Assembly: GCF_015207655.1 (NCBI RefSeq)
Contig: NZ_JADEWN010000011.1
Location: 1 to 64,000, forward strand
From: Gloeocapsopsis crepidinum LEGE 06123
GTDB taxonomy: Bacteria > Cyanobacteriota > Cyanobacteriia > Cyanobacteriales > Chroococcidiopsidaceae
Direction: 5' to 3'
DNA length: 64,000 bases
A program made the translations under genes and the position numbers. This document shows positions 17,153-26,572 of this stretch, piece after piece. The notes under the pieces are model-generated. The model saw nothing but the letters and a program-made list of their open reading frames with translations. It was not told the DNA's origin and searched no databases. Every line of letters starts with the position of its first letter. Within the stretch, counting starts at the first letter, position 1.

Positions 17153-17695
17153 TTATGTTCCGCTTGATGCGTTGCTTGTCAAATTCTCCAAACCATTTCT
17201 GAGCATGGCTGGAAGAATTATCTTATGCACTGGTTTGATCGGAACGAAATAGGCTCGACCTAACCAGTTGTTGAATTTTACTACAGTTGAAATAATAACC
17301 CAGCATTTTCCCTCCTCACGTTCTAATTGGACTGAAACCCGATAATTTAGATGCTTATCATCCTCACCGAGCATAATCTCGTCTAGCCTACGGTTAAGTA
17401 CCTCAAATACACCAACTGCTGTTCCTGGTTTCAGTTCGTCTTGCCCATAAGATGGCTCTATATCAATCGATATCTTCAAACCAAATGGACGAACTATTAC
17501 ATTGCGTAGCCCTAACAATGCTGTAATCCACTGCGGCATTCTTAAAAAGATTGCTCGTGTCACTGAATCTATATTCTGCGGTTGATTCTCTGGAAGCTGG
17601 CATTTAAACGCATCAGCAAAATCAATATGTGTTAACGAGCATCCTGCAAGGCTTGTATTCGGAATATCAATTTCTTGGACAACGATTTCTCTCAT
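17153..17695 (-). CDS. DUF2867 family protein
   Basis: 180-residue protein of the DUF2867 type: an SRPBCC-like beta fold with the segment DFADAFKC near the N terminus, GLRNVIVRPFGLK near 80 and a C-terminal VKFNNWLGRAYFVPIKPVHK. DUF2867 domains occur alone or fused to SDR proteins; function is unknown. Not obviously co-transcribed with the decayed TA genes beyond it. It lies between them and the NDH-1MS leader. Confidence 0.7.
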   Translation of the reverse strand: MREIVVQEIDIPNTSLAGCSLTHIDFADAFKCQLPENQPQNIDSVTRAIFLRMPQWITALLGLRNVIVRPFGLKISIDIEPSYGQDELKPGTAVGVFEVLNRRLDEIMLGEDDKHLNYRVSVQLEREEGKCWVIISTVVKFNNWLGRAYFVPIKPVHKIILPAMLRNGLENLTSNASSGT

Positions 17696-17885
17696 TTACT
17701 CGCCTCTTCAATCCTGAAGATTTCTCCAGCAATACTTCTCAGACTACCATTCCTCAATAAACTTAAAGTAACTTAACCCTGAGCAGTAACCAATAACTTT
17801 TCAATCACTAAGCTTACCGAGGACTTGAGGTATAGCTGATGATGCAATTCAACACAAGCGATCGCTTCCAAACACGTTCAACTTA

Positions 17886-17907
17886 TGCATAGACGATAAT
17901 CTATGCA
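17886..17907. promoter_or_regulatory. 22-bp inverted repeat upstream of ndhF3
   Basis: TGCATAGA and TCTATGCA are perfect inverted arms of 8 bp with a six-base spacer. It lies about 280 bp before ndhF3. It may be an operator or mark a transcript 3' end; no U tract follows. Confidence 0.45.
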
Positions 17908-17951
17908 AACTATTGACTCATAGTAATGATTAATCTTTAGTATAAGTAAAA

Positions 17952-17970
17952 ATCAATGGTTACTATTGGT
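17952..17970. promoter_or_regulatory. Candidate LysR-type (CcmR/NdhR-like) box
   Basis: ATCAATGGTTACTATTGGT contains CAAT-N7-ATTG symmetry and fits the general T-N11-A LysR pattern. NdhR/CcmR is known to repress ndhF3 operons through TCAATG-type sites. The match is partial and by eye. Confidence 0.35.
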
Positions 17971-18097
17971 AAACTCTATGATAGGCATTACTAATAAACA
18001 AAAATTATTGAAACTATCGTATATTCCACTGAAGCAATAATTTATTTTTAACACTCAAAAAGTTAAAATTTTATTTAAATCAAATAACTAAATAACG

Positions 18098-18142
18098 AAA
18101 GCATGACTTAGTACTATTGCAGTTTCATAAGCCTCATGCTTT
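18098..18142 (+). promoter_or_regulatory. Long-loop hairpin in the ndhF3 leader
   Basis: AAAGCATGA at 18098-18106 and TCATGCTTT at 18134-18142 are perfect 9-bp inverted arms with a 27-base loop, ending 44 bp before the ndhF3 ATG. It could fold in the mRNA leader or bind a dimeric regulator. Confidence 0.45.
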
Positions 18143-18186
18143 AGTGTGAAAATTTTTAGTCGTTTCGAGAATTAAAGGTAATTCCA

Positions 18187-20073
18187 ATGGAATTTCTCAT
18201 CCAGAGTGTCTGGGTTGTACCTTGCTATGCCTTAATTGGCGGTCTTTTGGCTGTACCTTGGTCGCCAGGAATACTACGGCGTACAGGACCAAGACCGGCA
18301 GGATATGTCAATTTCATAATGACATTTCTGGCATTTTTACATAGCTTACTTAGCTTGCCAGCAACTTGGCATCAACCACCCCAACAAATCTTCATTCCTT
18401 GGTTGAATACTGCGGGTTTAGATTTAACGATCGCAATAGAAGTCTCTTCAGTTAGCGTCGCAGCACTTGTTGTTATTACTGGTATCAATGTACTAGCACA
18501 AGTTTACGGCTTTGGCTACATGGAAATGGACTGGGGTTGGGCAAGGTTTTATTCCCTACTCGGTTTATTTGAAGCTGGATTATGTGCCTTAGTATTGTGC
18601 AACTCGTTGTTTTTCAGCTACGTACTCTTGGAAATCCTCACTTTGGGAACCTATCTATTAGTGGGTTTATGGTTTAGCCAACCGTTAGTAGTTACAGGTG
18701 CAAGAGATGCCTTCTTGACAAAGCGCGTCGGTGACTTATTTCTATTGATGGGAGTGTTGGCGCTGCTACCTCTAGCAGGAACTTGGAACTTTACCGAACT
18801 TGCAACTTGGGCGGCTACTGCCAACGTCGATCCGACAGTGATGACACTTATCGGTTTAGCATTAATTGCCGGTCCAATGGGTAAATGCGCGCAGTTTCCG
18901 TTGCATCTATGGTTAGATGAAGCAATGGAAGGACCTGTTCCTAGCACAATCTTACGGAATTCAGTCGTTGTCGCTAGTGGTGCTTGGGTATTAATTAAAT
19001 TACAACCCGTATTAGCGTTATCCCCTGTTGTCATGTCTGCATTGGTAGGGATTGGTGCGGTGACTGCGGTTGGTGGTTCTTTAATTGCGATCGCCCAAAT
19101 TGATATCAAGCGATGCTTATCATATTCGGTTAGTGCATATATGGGCTTGGTCTTTATTGCTGTTGGTACGCAACAGAGTGAAGCGGCGTTGTTATTGGTA
19201 CTAACTCATGCTGTAGCCGCAGCACTTTTGGTGATGAGTACGGGTGCGATTGTTTGGAATAGTGTCACCCAAGATGTGACGCAACTCGGTGGCTTGTGGT
19301 CGCGTCGTCCTGTGTCTGGTATAGCCTTTATTGTCGGTACGTTAGGGTTAATTGGTTTTCCACCACTAGGTAGTTTTTGGGCATTACTCAAACTTGCATC
19401 CGCGCTATGGGAAACGCAACCTTGGCTAGTGGGAGTTATTATCGTCGTAAATGCTTTAACCGCATTTAGTTTAACTCGTGAGTTTGGTTTAGTGTTTGGT
19501 GGTAGACCTAAGCAAATGAGTGAGCGATCGCCAGAAATTCATTGGCCTATGGCACTACCTATGATTATCTTGCTCGCTTTCACGTTACATCTTCCGTTAG
19601 TATTACAAAGCTTATCCCTGTTACCTACTTGGGAACTACTCAATAAAGATGTGGCTTTACTATTAATTTGGTCGAGTATCTTTGGCTGCAGTATTGGTGG
19701 CGTTATTTACTTTGGTAATGCAATTGCTAAACCAGTACAACTTCCTTGGAAAGGATTGCAAGACCTGATTGCTTATGATTTTTACACGCCAAATCTGTAT
19801 CGCCTGAGTATCGTTTTTAGTGTAGATATCATTTCCAAAGTTACCGATATTGTTGACCGTTTTGTTGTCGATGGCATTGTTAACTTAGTTGGGTTAATTT
19901 CAATCTTTGGTGGAGAAGGATTAAAGTATAGTACTTCTGGTCAAACACAATTTTATGCTTTTACTGTGTTACTGGGTGTAGGTTTATTTGGAGTTTTGAT
20001 GAGTTGGCAATTTTGGGGAGATCAGTTTTTGAACTTGATGTATTCATATATTTCCTTAATTCTCAACTTCTGA
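18187..20073 (+). CDS. ndhF3: NDH-1MS subunit NdhF3 (CO2-uptake complex)
   Basis: 628-residue membrane antiporter-like subunit of the CO2-hydrating NDH-1 complex in thylakoids. It has the NdhF-type N terminus (WSPGILRRTGPRPAGYVN) and the proton-channel region GKCAQFPLHLWLDEAMEGPVP with the conserved Lys and His. First of three co-directional genes with ndhD3 and cupA. Assignment to the F3/D3/CupA (inducible, high-affinity) set rather than F4/D4/CupB rests on protein lengths, the contiguous F-D-Cup order and the CupA active-site match. F4 is the alternative. Confidence 0.85.
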   Translation: MEFLIQSVWVVPCYALIGGLLAVPWSPGILRRTGPRPAGYVNFIMTFLAFLHSLLSLPATWHQPPQQIFIPWLNTAGLDLTIAIEVSSVSVAALVVITGINVLAQVYGFGYMEMDWGWARFYSLLGLFEAGLCALVLCNSLFFSYVLLEILTLGTYLLVGLWFSQPLVVTGARDAFLTKRVGDLFLLMGVLALLPLAGTWNFTELATWAATANVDPTVMTLIGLALIAGPMGKCAQFPLHLWLDEAMEGPVPSTILRNSVVVASGAWVLIKLQPVLALSPVVMSALVGIGAVTAVGGSLIAIAQIDIKRCLSYSVSAYMGLVFIAVGTQQSEAALLLVLTHAVAAALLVMSTGAIVWNSVTQDVTQLGGLWSRRPVSGIAFIVGTLGLIGFPPLGSFWALLKLASALWETQPWLVGVIIVVNALTAFSLTREFGLVFGGRPKQMSERSPEIHWPMALPMIILLAFTLHLPLVLQSLSLLPTWELLNKDVALLLIWSSIFGCSIGGVIYFGNAIAKPVQLPWKGLQDLIAYDFYTPNLYRLSIVFSVDIISKVTDIVDRFVVDGIVNLVGLISIFGGEGLKYSTSGQTQFYAFTVLLGVGLFGVLMSWQFWGDQFLNLMYSYISLILNF

Positions 20074-20152
20074 GTTCTATTATGTAGCTGCAGACATCTT
20101 ACCTGCGACAAAACTAGAAAAACACCATCAAAAATCTTAAGGTAAATATCTT

Positions 20153-21679
20153 ATGCTCAGTGTTTTAATTTGGTTGCCTATTTTAGGTGCAGCACTTATA
20201 GCATTGCTTCCTAAAAATATTCCCACAGAACGCATTCGCCTTGCAGCACTTCTTGTCGCTGGTTTCACCTTGGCATGGAATATTTTTCTGCTACTCAAGT
20301 TTGATATTACGAGTTCAGGAATGCAGTTTTTAGAAAACATTCCTTGGAATGAAACATTAGGGTTAAGCTATCAACTTGGAACTGATGGCTTATCAATTCT
20401 GATGCTGGTACTTAATAGCTTACTAACCTGGATTGCAATATATAGCAGTGCCAAGCAAACTGAACGCCCGCGACTTTTCTACTCATTGATTTTGCTAGTT
20501 AGCGGTGGGGTAGCAGGTGCATTCGCTGCACAAAATCTCTTGCTGTTTTTCTTGTTCTACGAACTCGAACTAATTCCTTTCTACCTACTAATTTCAATTT
20601 GGGGTGGTGAAAAACGAGCCTACGCTGCCATCAAGTTTTTGATTTACACTGCTGTATCTGGTGCATTAATTTTAGCCACATTTCTAGGTATAGTATGGCT
20701 TACTGGTGCTTCCAGCTTTGCTTACGATACTCTGACAACACAGGGTTTATCTTCAACACTGCAGGTAATACTGCTAGCAGGCATCATTCTCGGTTTTGGT
20801 ATCAAAATTCCCTTAGTTCCCTTTCACACCTGGCTACCTGATGCTTATGTTGAAGCTTCTGCACCGATCGCAATTCTTCTTGGTGGAGTCTTAGCTAAGT
20901 TGGGAACCTATGGAGTTTTACGCTTTGGTATGGGTTTGTTTCCTGAAGCCTGGACAATTATCGCACCAACTTTGGCAATTTGGGGTGCAGCGAGTGCTAT
21001 TTATGGGGCATTAGCGGCGATCGCCCAAAAAGATATTAAACGTATGGTAGCCTTTAGTTCAATCGGTCATATGGGCTACGTATTATTAGCAGCGGCGGCT
21101 AGTACTCCCCTAGCGCTTGTTGGTGCGGTTTCGCAAATGGTTAGCCACGGTATCATTCTAGCGATCTTATTTCACTTAGTCGGAGTTGTCGAAACTAAAG
21201 TTGGTACTCGCGAGTTAGATAAGCTAAATGGATTAATGAGTCCAGTGCGCGGTTTACCAGTTATTAGTGCCCTCCTCGTTTTAAGTGGTATGGCTAGTGC
21301 GGGTATTCCTGGAATGACAGGATTTATTGCCGAATTTATTGTATTTCAGGGCAGTTTCTCTGTTTTTCCGATCCAAACGATTTTGTGCGTTGTTGCAACA
21401 GGTTTAACCGCAGTTTATTTTGTCATTTTGCTTAATCGTACCTGTTTTGGAAAACTTGACAACAATCTCGCTTACTATCCTAAAGTCTTTTGGTCTGAAA
21501 AAATCCCAGCTTTCATTTTGGCAGGCTTAATTATCTTTTTAGGAGTACAACCAACTTGGCTAGTGCGTTGGAGTGAACCCACAACAACTGCAATGGTGGC
21601 AACAATTCCTGTAATCGAGAATGTAGGGATTAGAAGTGAAGATCAAAAGGTGAGTGAGTGGCTAGTGGCTAGTGACTAG
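20153..21679 (+). CDS. ndhD3: NDH-1MS subunit NdhD3
   Basis: 508-residue NuoM/NdhD-type membrane subunit with the motifs FYELELIPFYLLISIWG and LVPFHTWLPDAYVEASAP and the broken-helix lysines. It works with NdhF3 and CupA to couple electron and proton flow to CO2 hydration. It starts with ATG 80 bp after ndhF3. Its last residues (VSEWLVASD) are encoded by a TAGTGGC-type tandem repeat that also supplies the stop, so the C-terminal tail is probably not conserved. Confidence 0.88.
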   Translation: MLSVLIWLPILGAALIALLPKNIPTERIRLAALLVAGFTLAWNIFLLLKFDITSSGMQFLENIPWNETLGLSYQLGTDGLSILMLVLNSLLTWIAIYSSAKQTERPRLFYSLILLVSGGVAGAFAAQNLLLFFLFYELELIPFYLLISIWGGEKRAYAAIKFLIYTAVSGALILATFLGIVWLTGASSFAYDTLTTQGLSSTLQVILLAGIILGFGIKIPLVPFHTWLPDAYVEASAPIAILLGGVLAKLGTYGVLRFGMGLFPEAWTIIAPTLAIWGAASAIYGALAAIAQKDIKRMVAFSSIGHMGYVLLAAAASTPLALVGAVSQMVSHGIILAILFHLVGVVETKVGTRELDKLNGLMSPVRGLPVISALLVLSGMASAGIPGMTGFIAEFIVFQGSFSVFPIQTILCVVATGLTAVYFVILLNRTCFGKLDNNLAYYPKVFWSEKIPAFILAGLIIFLGVQPTWLVRWSEPTTTAMVATIPVIENVGIRSEDQKVSEWLVASD

Positions 21680-21686
21680 TTGTTAG
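21653..21686. repeat. TAGTGGC-type tandem repeat at the ndhD3 3' end
   Basis: Iterations of GTGGCTA/GTGACTA overlap the last codons of ndhD3. A similar run (TTAGTGGTTAGTGACTAGTAG) follows the cmpB stop at 27409-27429. Confidence 0.6.
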
Positions 21687-21761
21687 TTGCACTTCGACTA
21701 ACTCAAAAGAATTTACTCAATGCCATCCCAAGCACTATAAATTACAAATTACCTAGTTACC

Positions 21762-23087
21762 ATGACCGCAACGATTCAACCTCCAACCACTAAACTACCA
21801 CCATCGCAACACGAATTTGCTGAGGTTATTCACCGCTTAGAAGCTGGTGGGGCTATGTTACCTGATACGCCAGAAAACTTGATGCAAATTATCGGCATCT
21901 ATAAAGCTTATGCTGTGCCAATGGATTTCTATTGGCGAGATTTACTCTATATTGCTGAACGTGTATTTCTAGATCCTTTTCCCTTTTTTAAATACTTCGT
22001 TCCCAAAGAGTATTTGGAACTACACAATCACTATGCAGGTGAAGACGCTGATTTAAGAATTTGGCAAAAAGGCGAAGCCACAGCGCATCCTGAACTACTT
22101 ACGTTTATGGAGAAGGGTGAAACCTTCAAAATGCCCAAACTGTTGCATCATTGGTTTCACGATCGCATCAATATGGAATTTGCCGAAGAATGTATGCGAT
22201 CAATGCTGTGGCATCGGGGAATGTATGCACCTTATAATAAGTTTGATTCGTACTTAGATAGCGAAGAGTACAAAGCGAACGCAGATAAAGCAATTAAAGC
22301 TTACTTTCAGGGTAATCCCTTGATGTTAGGGATGTACAAACTGTTTCCCGACATGTTTTTGGAACAGTGTCGCCAGATGTCGTATTACAGCAATCTTGGC
22401 TTATTCTGGGAAGTGATGGCACCAGTATTTTTTGAAATGAGCGATCGCTACGATGCTGGTGATTTTAAAACTGTACCCGATGCAATGAATTTCTTGGTAA
22501 ATGGCATCTTTGCAGTAGCAGGGCGTCCGATTTATCATCATGTCTACGTTCGCGGTGAACGCTACGAGATTATTCCTAAATCAAAAGGCTTTACATGGCT
22601 ATACGAAGCTGCATTACCGTATGTCGAAGCCGTTTTCTATCGCACTTCACCATTTAGAGGAACAAAGTCATACAATGCGCAAGCGCGACAAGTTCCCGAC
22701 GATCAAAAAGATTTTCATTATGGTATCCTCTATGCTGATGTCTTCCCCGTTGGCACTGCGGGTATTCCTCCCACATTGTTAATGCAAGATATGTTGCATT
22801 TTCTACCACAATATTTGGTTGATTACTATCATCAACACTGTCGCGGTGAAGAAGATATGCTGATTCAATTAGGCATCACTTTTCAACGTTCCATGTATTG
22901 CGTAACATCTGCTGTTATTCAAGCATTGCGGACTGCCTTGTTGTATCCTTTAGACGACCCAAATCCAAAGCATTTACAAGCCAATCGCGACTTTTTTGAA
23001 GCACAATTAAATCGCTTTACGCGCCCAGAATACGGTATTCGTGATGCTGCACGTTTACGAGATATTCAACAGCAAGATTATCGATAG
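21762..23087 (+). CDS. cupA: CO2 hydration protein CupA (ChpY)
   Basis: 441-residue peripheral subunit on the cytosolic end of NdhF3 that converts CO2 to bicarbonate like a carbonic anhydrase. The block KLLHHWFHDRINMEF places His130 and Arg135 at the positions I recall as zinc ligand and partner in the thermophilic CupA structure, with identical numbering. This favours CupA over the shorter CupB. It starts with ATG 82 bp after ndhD3. The usual downstream partner cupS is not next on this strand; a cupS-like gene lies inverted about 1 kb on. Confidence 0.88.
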   Translation: MTATIQPPTTKLPPSQHEFAEVIHRLEAGGAMLPDTPENLMQIIGIYKAYAVPMDFYWRDLLYIAERVFLDPFPFFKYFVPKEYLELHNHYAGEDADLRIWQKGEATAHPELLTFMEKGETFKMPKLLHHWFHDRINMEFAEECMRSMLWHRGMYAPYNKFDSYLDSEEYKANADKAIKAYFQGNPLMLGMYKLFPDMFLEQCRQMSYYSNLGLFWEVMAPVFFEMSDRYDAGDFKTVPDAMNFLVNGIFAVAGRPIYHHVYVRGERYEIIPKSKGFTWLYEAALPYVEAVFYRTSPFRGTKSYNAQARQVPDDQKDFHYGILYADVFPVGTAGIPPTLLMQDMLHFLPQYLVDYYHQHCRGEEDMLIQLGITFQRSMYCVTSAVIQALRTALLYPLDDPNPKHLQANRDFFEAQLNRFTRPEYGIRDAARLRDIQQQDYR

Positions 23088-23118
23088 TTTATTAGGGAAA
23101 AGAAGCGATCACATCTAC

Positions 23119-23143
23119 AGGGTAGGTAGCAATGCTTACCCTA
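23119..23143 (+). terminator. Possible terminator after cupA
   Basis: AGGGTA at 23119-23124 pairs with TACCCT at 23137-23142 and an inner TAGC/GCT pair closes the loop. ATTGTTGT follows, so the U tract is weak. Confidence 0.4.
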
Positions 23144-23191
23144 TTGTTGTATCAACTAAAATATAGCCATTACCCACAATGGAGGGCTTGT

Positions 23192-23650
23192 ATGAAGCCT
23201 ACAACCGAACGACTACGCTGGACAACAGCTGACTTAGAGTTGTTGCCCGATAACGGCAATCGCTATGAGATTATTGATGGAGAGTTATTTGTAACAAGAG
23301 CGCCGCACTGGAATCATCAACGAGTTTGTGGCAATATCTACCAAGAACTTAATGTTTGGTCATAAGAGACAGATTAATGTGATTCCTGATGTTGTTTGGG
23401 CAAGTAATGAGAGATTAGCCCTATGATTAGACGATGCAGGACATTTGACTGCTGCACCAGAATTAGTTGTGGAAGTTTTGTCGTTTGGTGGTGAAAACGA
23501 ACGCCGTGACAAAGAAGTCAAATTAAAACTTTATTCCTCTAGGGACGTACAAGAATATTGGATCGTTGATTGGCAAAAACAACAAATTGAGGTTTGTCGT
23601 CGCGAAAAAGCTGCTTCAACCTTGAATGCAACACTGTTTGCAAACATTGT
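23192..23650 (+). pseudogene. Uma2 (DUF820) nuclease-like gene, disrupted
   Basis: MKPTTERLRWTTADLELLPD with YEIIDGELFVTRAPHWNHQR is a typical Uma2 start. The frame ends at 23362-23364, after an internal deletion. It resumes as VIPDVVWASNERLAL, a stop, then LDDAGHLTAAPELVVEVLS and YWIVDWQKQQIEVCRR. The C-terminal end is cut at about 23645, where a DUF29 remnant on the other strand begins. Uma2 genes are abundant restriction-endonuclease-fold genes in cyanobacteria and often decayed. Confidence 0.75.
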
Positions 23651-24005
23651 ATATCCCTTCGGTGGCTTCGATCGAGGCTTGATCGATAGCACTATCTACT
23701 AAACCCGCAATCACTTCATATAACTCTTCATTGCTAACGTAAGTTCCTTTACTGGATGGACGAGTATTGAGATCTTTAATTTCTCTTACACTGTTGCGAA
23801 TCGATACATCCCAAGATTTGGCAGTACGCTGCTCGACTTATTGTTTGATAAGGTGAAGAAGTAAAACTTTGGCGTAAGAGCGAATATTTCGAGCAAAGCC
23901 TCTTTTTCCCATTTCTTCTAAGTCTTCAACGTCTTCAACCAAAGCATAAGCATCTTCAAAATCTTTATGAATAAGAAGTTCCTTGAGTTCTAGTAATTCT
24001 TCCAT
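23645..24005 (-). pseudogene. DUF29-like protein, truncated with internal stop
   Basis: The minus strand from ATG 24005 reads MEELLELKELLIHKDFEDAY, then EEMGKRGFARNIRSYAKVLL and LHLIKQ, a TAA stop, VEQRTAKSWDVSIRNSVREI and on to about 23645, where it meets the Uma2 remnant. LHLIKQ followed by a Trp-rich SWDVSIRNS block is characteristic of DUF29. The internal stop and the lost 3' end make it a pseudogene. Possible coding similarity continues upstream of the ATG (LLAEFLRQQKHQ). Confidence 0.65.
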
Positions 24006-24081
24006 ATTGCCTTGCTTGGATTGGTGCTTTTGTTGACGTAAAAATTCTGCTAAAAGGGTGAGTACTACCCACCCGCATCAC

Positions 24082-24483
24082 CTATCCCATAAGAATAACG
24101 GTATCAATGACGTGAATAACGCCATTATCGGCTTCGATATCGGGTGCGATTACCGTAGCATTTTTCACTTCAAACCCGTCAGAACAATCAATTCTAATGG
24201 GTGAACCTTCAACCGAAGTCACCAAATCAACTTTTGCTAAGTCAGCCTTCATCAGCTTACCTGGAACTACGTGAAACGTCAGAATCCGCGTGAGTTGCGG
24301 AATATTCTGCACCAACGTTTGCACTGTACCAGGTGGAAGTTTTGCAAAAGCGTCATCATTCGGTGCAAAAACTGTAAAAGGACCAGGACTTTTCAGCGTT
24401 TCTACCAAACCAGCCGCTTGTACGGCTGCTACTAGGGTATTAAACGAACCTGCACTCACCGCAATATCAACAATGTCCGCCAT
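24082..24483 (-). CDS. cupS: Fasciclin-domain protein, CupS-like
   Basis: 133-residue single FAS1 domain without a signal peptide: [41 protein letters not shown], the H-box-like [10 protein letters not shown] and [14 protein letters not shown]. CupS, the small soluble subunit of NDH-1MS, has this fold and is normally encoded right after cupA. Here it is on the opposite strand, separated from cupA by about 1 kb of pseudogenes. It could instead be a generic cytosolic fasciclin protein, so the symbol is provisional. Confidence 0.7.
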   Translation of the reverse strand: MADIVDIAVSAGSFNTLVAAVQAAGLVETLKSPGPFTVFAPNDDAFAKLPPGTVQTLVQNIPQLTRILTFHVVPGKLMKADLAKVDLVTSVEGSPIRIDCSDGFEVKNATVIAPDIEADNGVIHVIDTVILMG

Positions 24484-25111
24484 GAATTCGCCTCACTCAG
24501 AACTGTTTTAGCAACTGTGTTAGTAATTAATTTAGCTTACTTGTTATGACAGTATTCGTAATGTATTAACTTTGCATAAGGAATTAATTTATATTTCTCA
24601 TTAGGAAAATAAAAAACTTTTGTAGCAAGAAGTTGCAGCTTATTATCAGTCCAAAACTCAAGTATTTATTATACTTATTACCTGCACAGCACATTTAGCG
24701 ATCGCCAGCTAATTCCGCAATGAAAATACATCATCACATTGCTTAGCTAGTAATTGATAAATAAAACTTAAGGATGTTATTTGCTAATAATAGACAGTAA
24801 AAATTACCTCTAAACATCCCTATAGATAGCATTTAATTTTTCATTAATAATTTGCGGTTTTAGGTGAACCAATTATTAATTAAAGATGATAAAGTTACAT
24901 TTAACGCACAGCTAATTGTGAGAAAGAACAGCTAGCGAATGTTTTTACACTAACTGAGGTAATGGCTGCAAGTTCTATTAAGGGTTGCAGCATTATTTTA
25001 GTGCTCGCATCTCATAACTCAGCTAAAAGTAATGAATGTTTTAGGATTTCCTACTAAATAGGATTTTCAATAAATAACTTATTGAGGTCATATAGTTTTC
25101 TTGGAGAAAGT
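24484..25111. other. Divergent region between cupS-like gene and cmpA
   Basis: 628 bp, AT-rich, no gene. It contains a bulged hairpin at 24961-24994 and a direct repeat TAGGATTT at 25042-25049 and 25059-25066, close to the cmpA start. CmpR-type TTA-N7/8-TAA sites are likely by family knowledge, but the AT-richness gives many matches and I do not pick one. Confidence 0.5.
24961..24994 (+). promoter_or_regulatory. Terminator-like hairpin in the cmpA leader
   Basis: AATG-G-CTGCAA pairs with TTGCAGCATT (ten pairs, one bulged G, 13-base loop) and is followed by ATTTTAG. It lies about 115 bp before the cmpA ATG, so it would be a good attenuator if the promoter is upstream of it. Confidence 0.4.
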
Positions 25112-26473
25112 ATGAGCGAATTTACAAATCAATCTCGTCGAAAGTTTCTTTTAACAGCTGGAGCATCTGCAATAGGGTCAATATTTCTTAAAGGATGCTT
25201 AGGAAATCCGCCAGGGACAACAGGTAGTATCACTCAAGTTCAGCAAGTAGCGGCTACTAATATTAATCCTGAACAAGCTCCAGAAACTCCTAGAATTAAG
25301 TTAGGCTATGTCCCCATTGTTGAATCTGCTCCATTAATTATTGCCCTAGAAAAAGGCTTTTTTGCAAAGCATGGCATGACAGAAGTAGAGCTTTCCAAAC
25401 AAGCGTCTTGGGGTTCAGCAAGGGACAACGTAGAAATTGGTTCAGCAGGTGGTGGTATTGATGGCGGTCAATGGCAAATGCCAATGCCACATCTAATCAC
25501 GGAAGGCATCATCACCAAGGGAAACGTCAAAATTCCCATGTATTTGTTAATGCAATTAAATACTCATGGGAATGGCATTGCGGTTGCATCTAAATGGGAA
25601 GGTCAAGGTATCAATTTGAAACTGGCACAGGGACAAGCAATCATTAGTCAGTTGAAATCGTCAAATAACATCTTTAAAGCAGCACATACATTTCCTCAAG
25701 TTAACCAAGATTTTTGGATTCGTTATTGGTTAGCTGCTGGTGGTATAAATCCTGATACCGATATCAACTTGATGCCAGTACCATCGGCTCAGACGGTTGC
25801 CAATATGAAAACAGGAACAATGGACGCCTTTAGTACTGGCGACCCGTGGCCTTACCGAATCGTGAAAGACAAAATTGGCTACATGGCAGCTTTAACGGCA
25901 GAAATTTGGAAGAATCATCCTGAAGAATACTTAGCAATTCAAGCCGACTGGGTTGATAAAAATCCCAAAGCGACAAAAGCTTTACTAAAAGGGATAATGG
26001 AAGCTCAGCAATGGCTAGATAATTTTGATAATCGTGCAGAAGCTGCCAATATTTTAGCTGGACGAAACTATTTCAATTTACCAGTAGAAATTCTTACTGA
26101 ACCATTCCAAGGAAAATACAACATGGGTGATGGACGCACCATTGACGATCGCTCGATGGCAGCATTGTACTGGAAAGACGAAAAAGGTAGCGTTTCCTAC
26201 CCCTACAAGAGCCACGACCTTTGGTTCCTTACCGAAAGCGTCCGCTGGGGCTTTTTACCTCCAGACACGCTCACAAACGCCACAACCATCATTGATAAAG
26301 TCAACCGTGAAGATTTGTGGAAAGAAGCCGCCAGAGAATTAGGTGTTCCTGCTGCTGATATTCCCACCAATACATCGCGTGGTGTCGAACAATTTTTCGA
26401 TGGTATTCAGTTTGACCCAGCAAATCCTACTGCTTATCTCCAGAGTTTGAAAGTCAAGCGAGTCAATGTTTAA
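25112..26473 (+). CDS. cmpA: Bicarbonate ABC transporter substrate-binding lipoprotein CmpA
   Basis: Periplasmic bicarbonate-binding protein of the high-affinity BCT1 transporter. It has a twin-arginine motif SRRKFLL near the N terminus and a lipobox ending at Cys29 (FLKGC), then the NrtA/CmpA fold. It is called CmpA, not nitrate-binding NrtA, because of STGDPWPYR and HPEEY (269-273), where the acidic residue replaces the nitrate-contacting lysine of NrtA. ATG 25112 is preceded by GGAGAAAG; an upstream TTG is unlikely. 453 residues, normal for CmpA. First gene of cmpABCD. Confidence 0.93.
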   Translation: MSEFTNQSRRKFLLTAGASAIGSIFLKGCLGNPPGTTGSITQVQQVAATNINPEQAPETPRIKLGYVPIVESAPLIIALEKGFFAKHGMTEVELSKQASWGSARDNVEIGSAGGGIDGGQWQMPMPHLITEGIITKGNVKIPMYLLMQLNTHGNGIAVASKWEGQGINLKLAQGQAIISQLKSSNNIFKAAHTFPQVNQDFWIRYWLAAGGINPDTDINLMPVPSAQTVANMKTGTMDAFSTGDPWPYRIVKDKIGYMAALTAEIWKNHPEEYLAIQADWVDKNPKATKALLKGIMEAQQWLDNFDNRAEAANILAGRNYFNLPVEILTEPFQGKYNMGDGRTIDDRSMAALYWKDEKGSVSYPYKSHDLWFLTESVRWGFLPPDTLTNATTIIDKVNREDLWKEAARELGVPAADIPTNTSRGVEQFFDGIQFDPANPTAYLQSLKVKRVNV

Positions 26474-26572
26474 GAGAAAAGTTTTAGCACTTGGCAACTA
26501 GCATTTAGCTACACAAACGCTAACGGCTAATTGCTACCAATTACCAACTAATAATTTAGGAAAACCGAGTTA

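Larger units (their letters stand above)
17696..18186. other. Leader/promoter region of the NDH-1MS operon
   Basis: 491 bp without a gene. It holds three inverted repeats listed separately: 17886-17907, 17952-17970 and 18098-18142. It is AT-rich towards ndhF3. Confidence 0.6.

Noticed and set aside
18187-23087. Constitutive NDH-1MS' set (ndhF4-ndhD4-cupB)
   Set aside because: Length of the Cup protein (441) and the His130/Arg135 numbering favour CupA, and a CupS-like gene is close. Not fully excluded without a tree.
23192-24005. Intact mobile element between cupA and the fasciclin gene
   Set aside because: No transposase frame and no terminal repeats seen; only Uma2 and DUF29 remnants.
24484-25111. 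Specific CmpR sites (TTA-N7/8-TAA)
   Set aside because: The region is so AT-rich that many matches occur by chance; none stands out.
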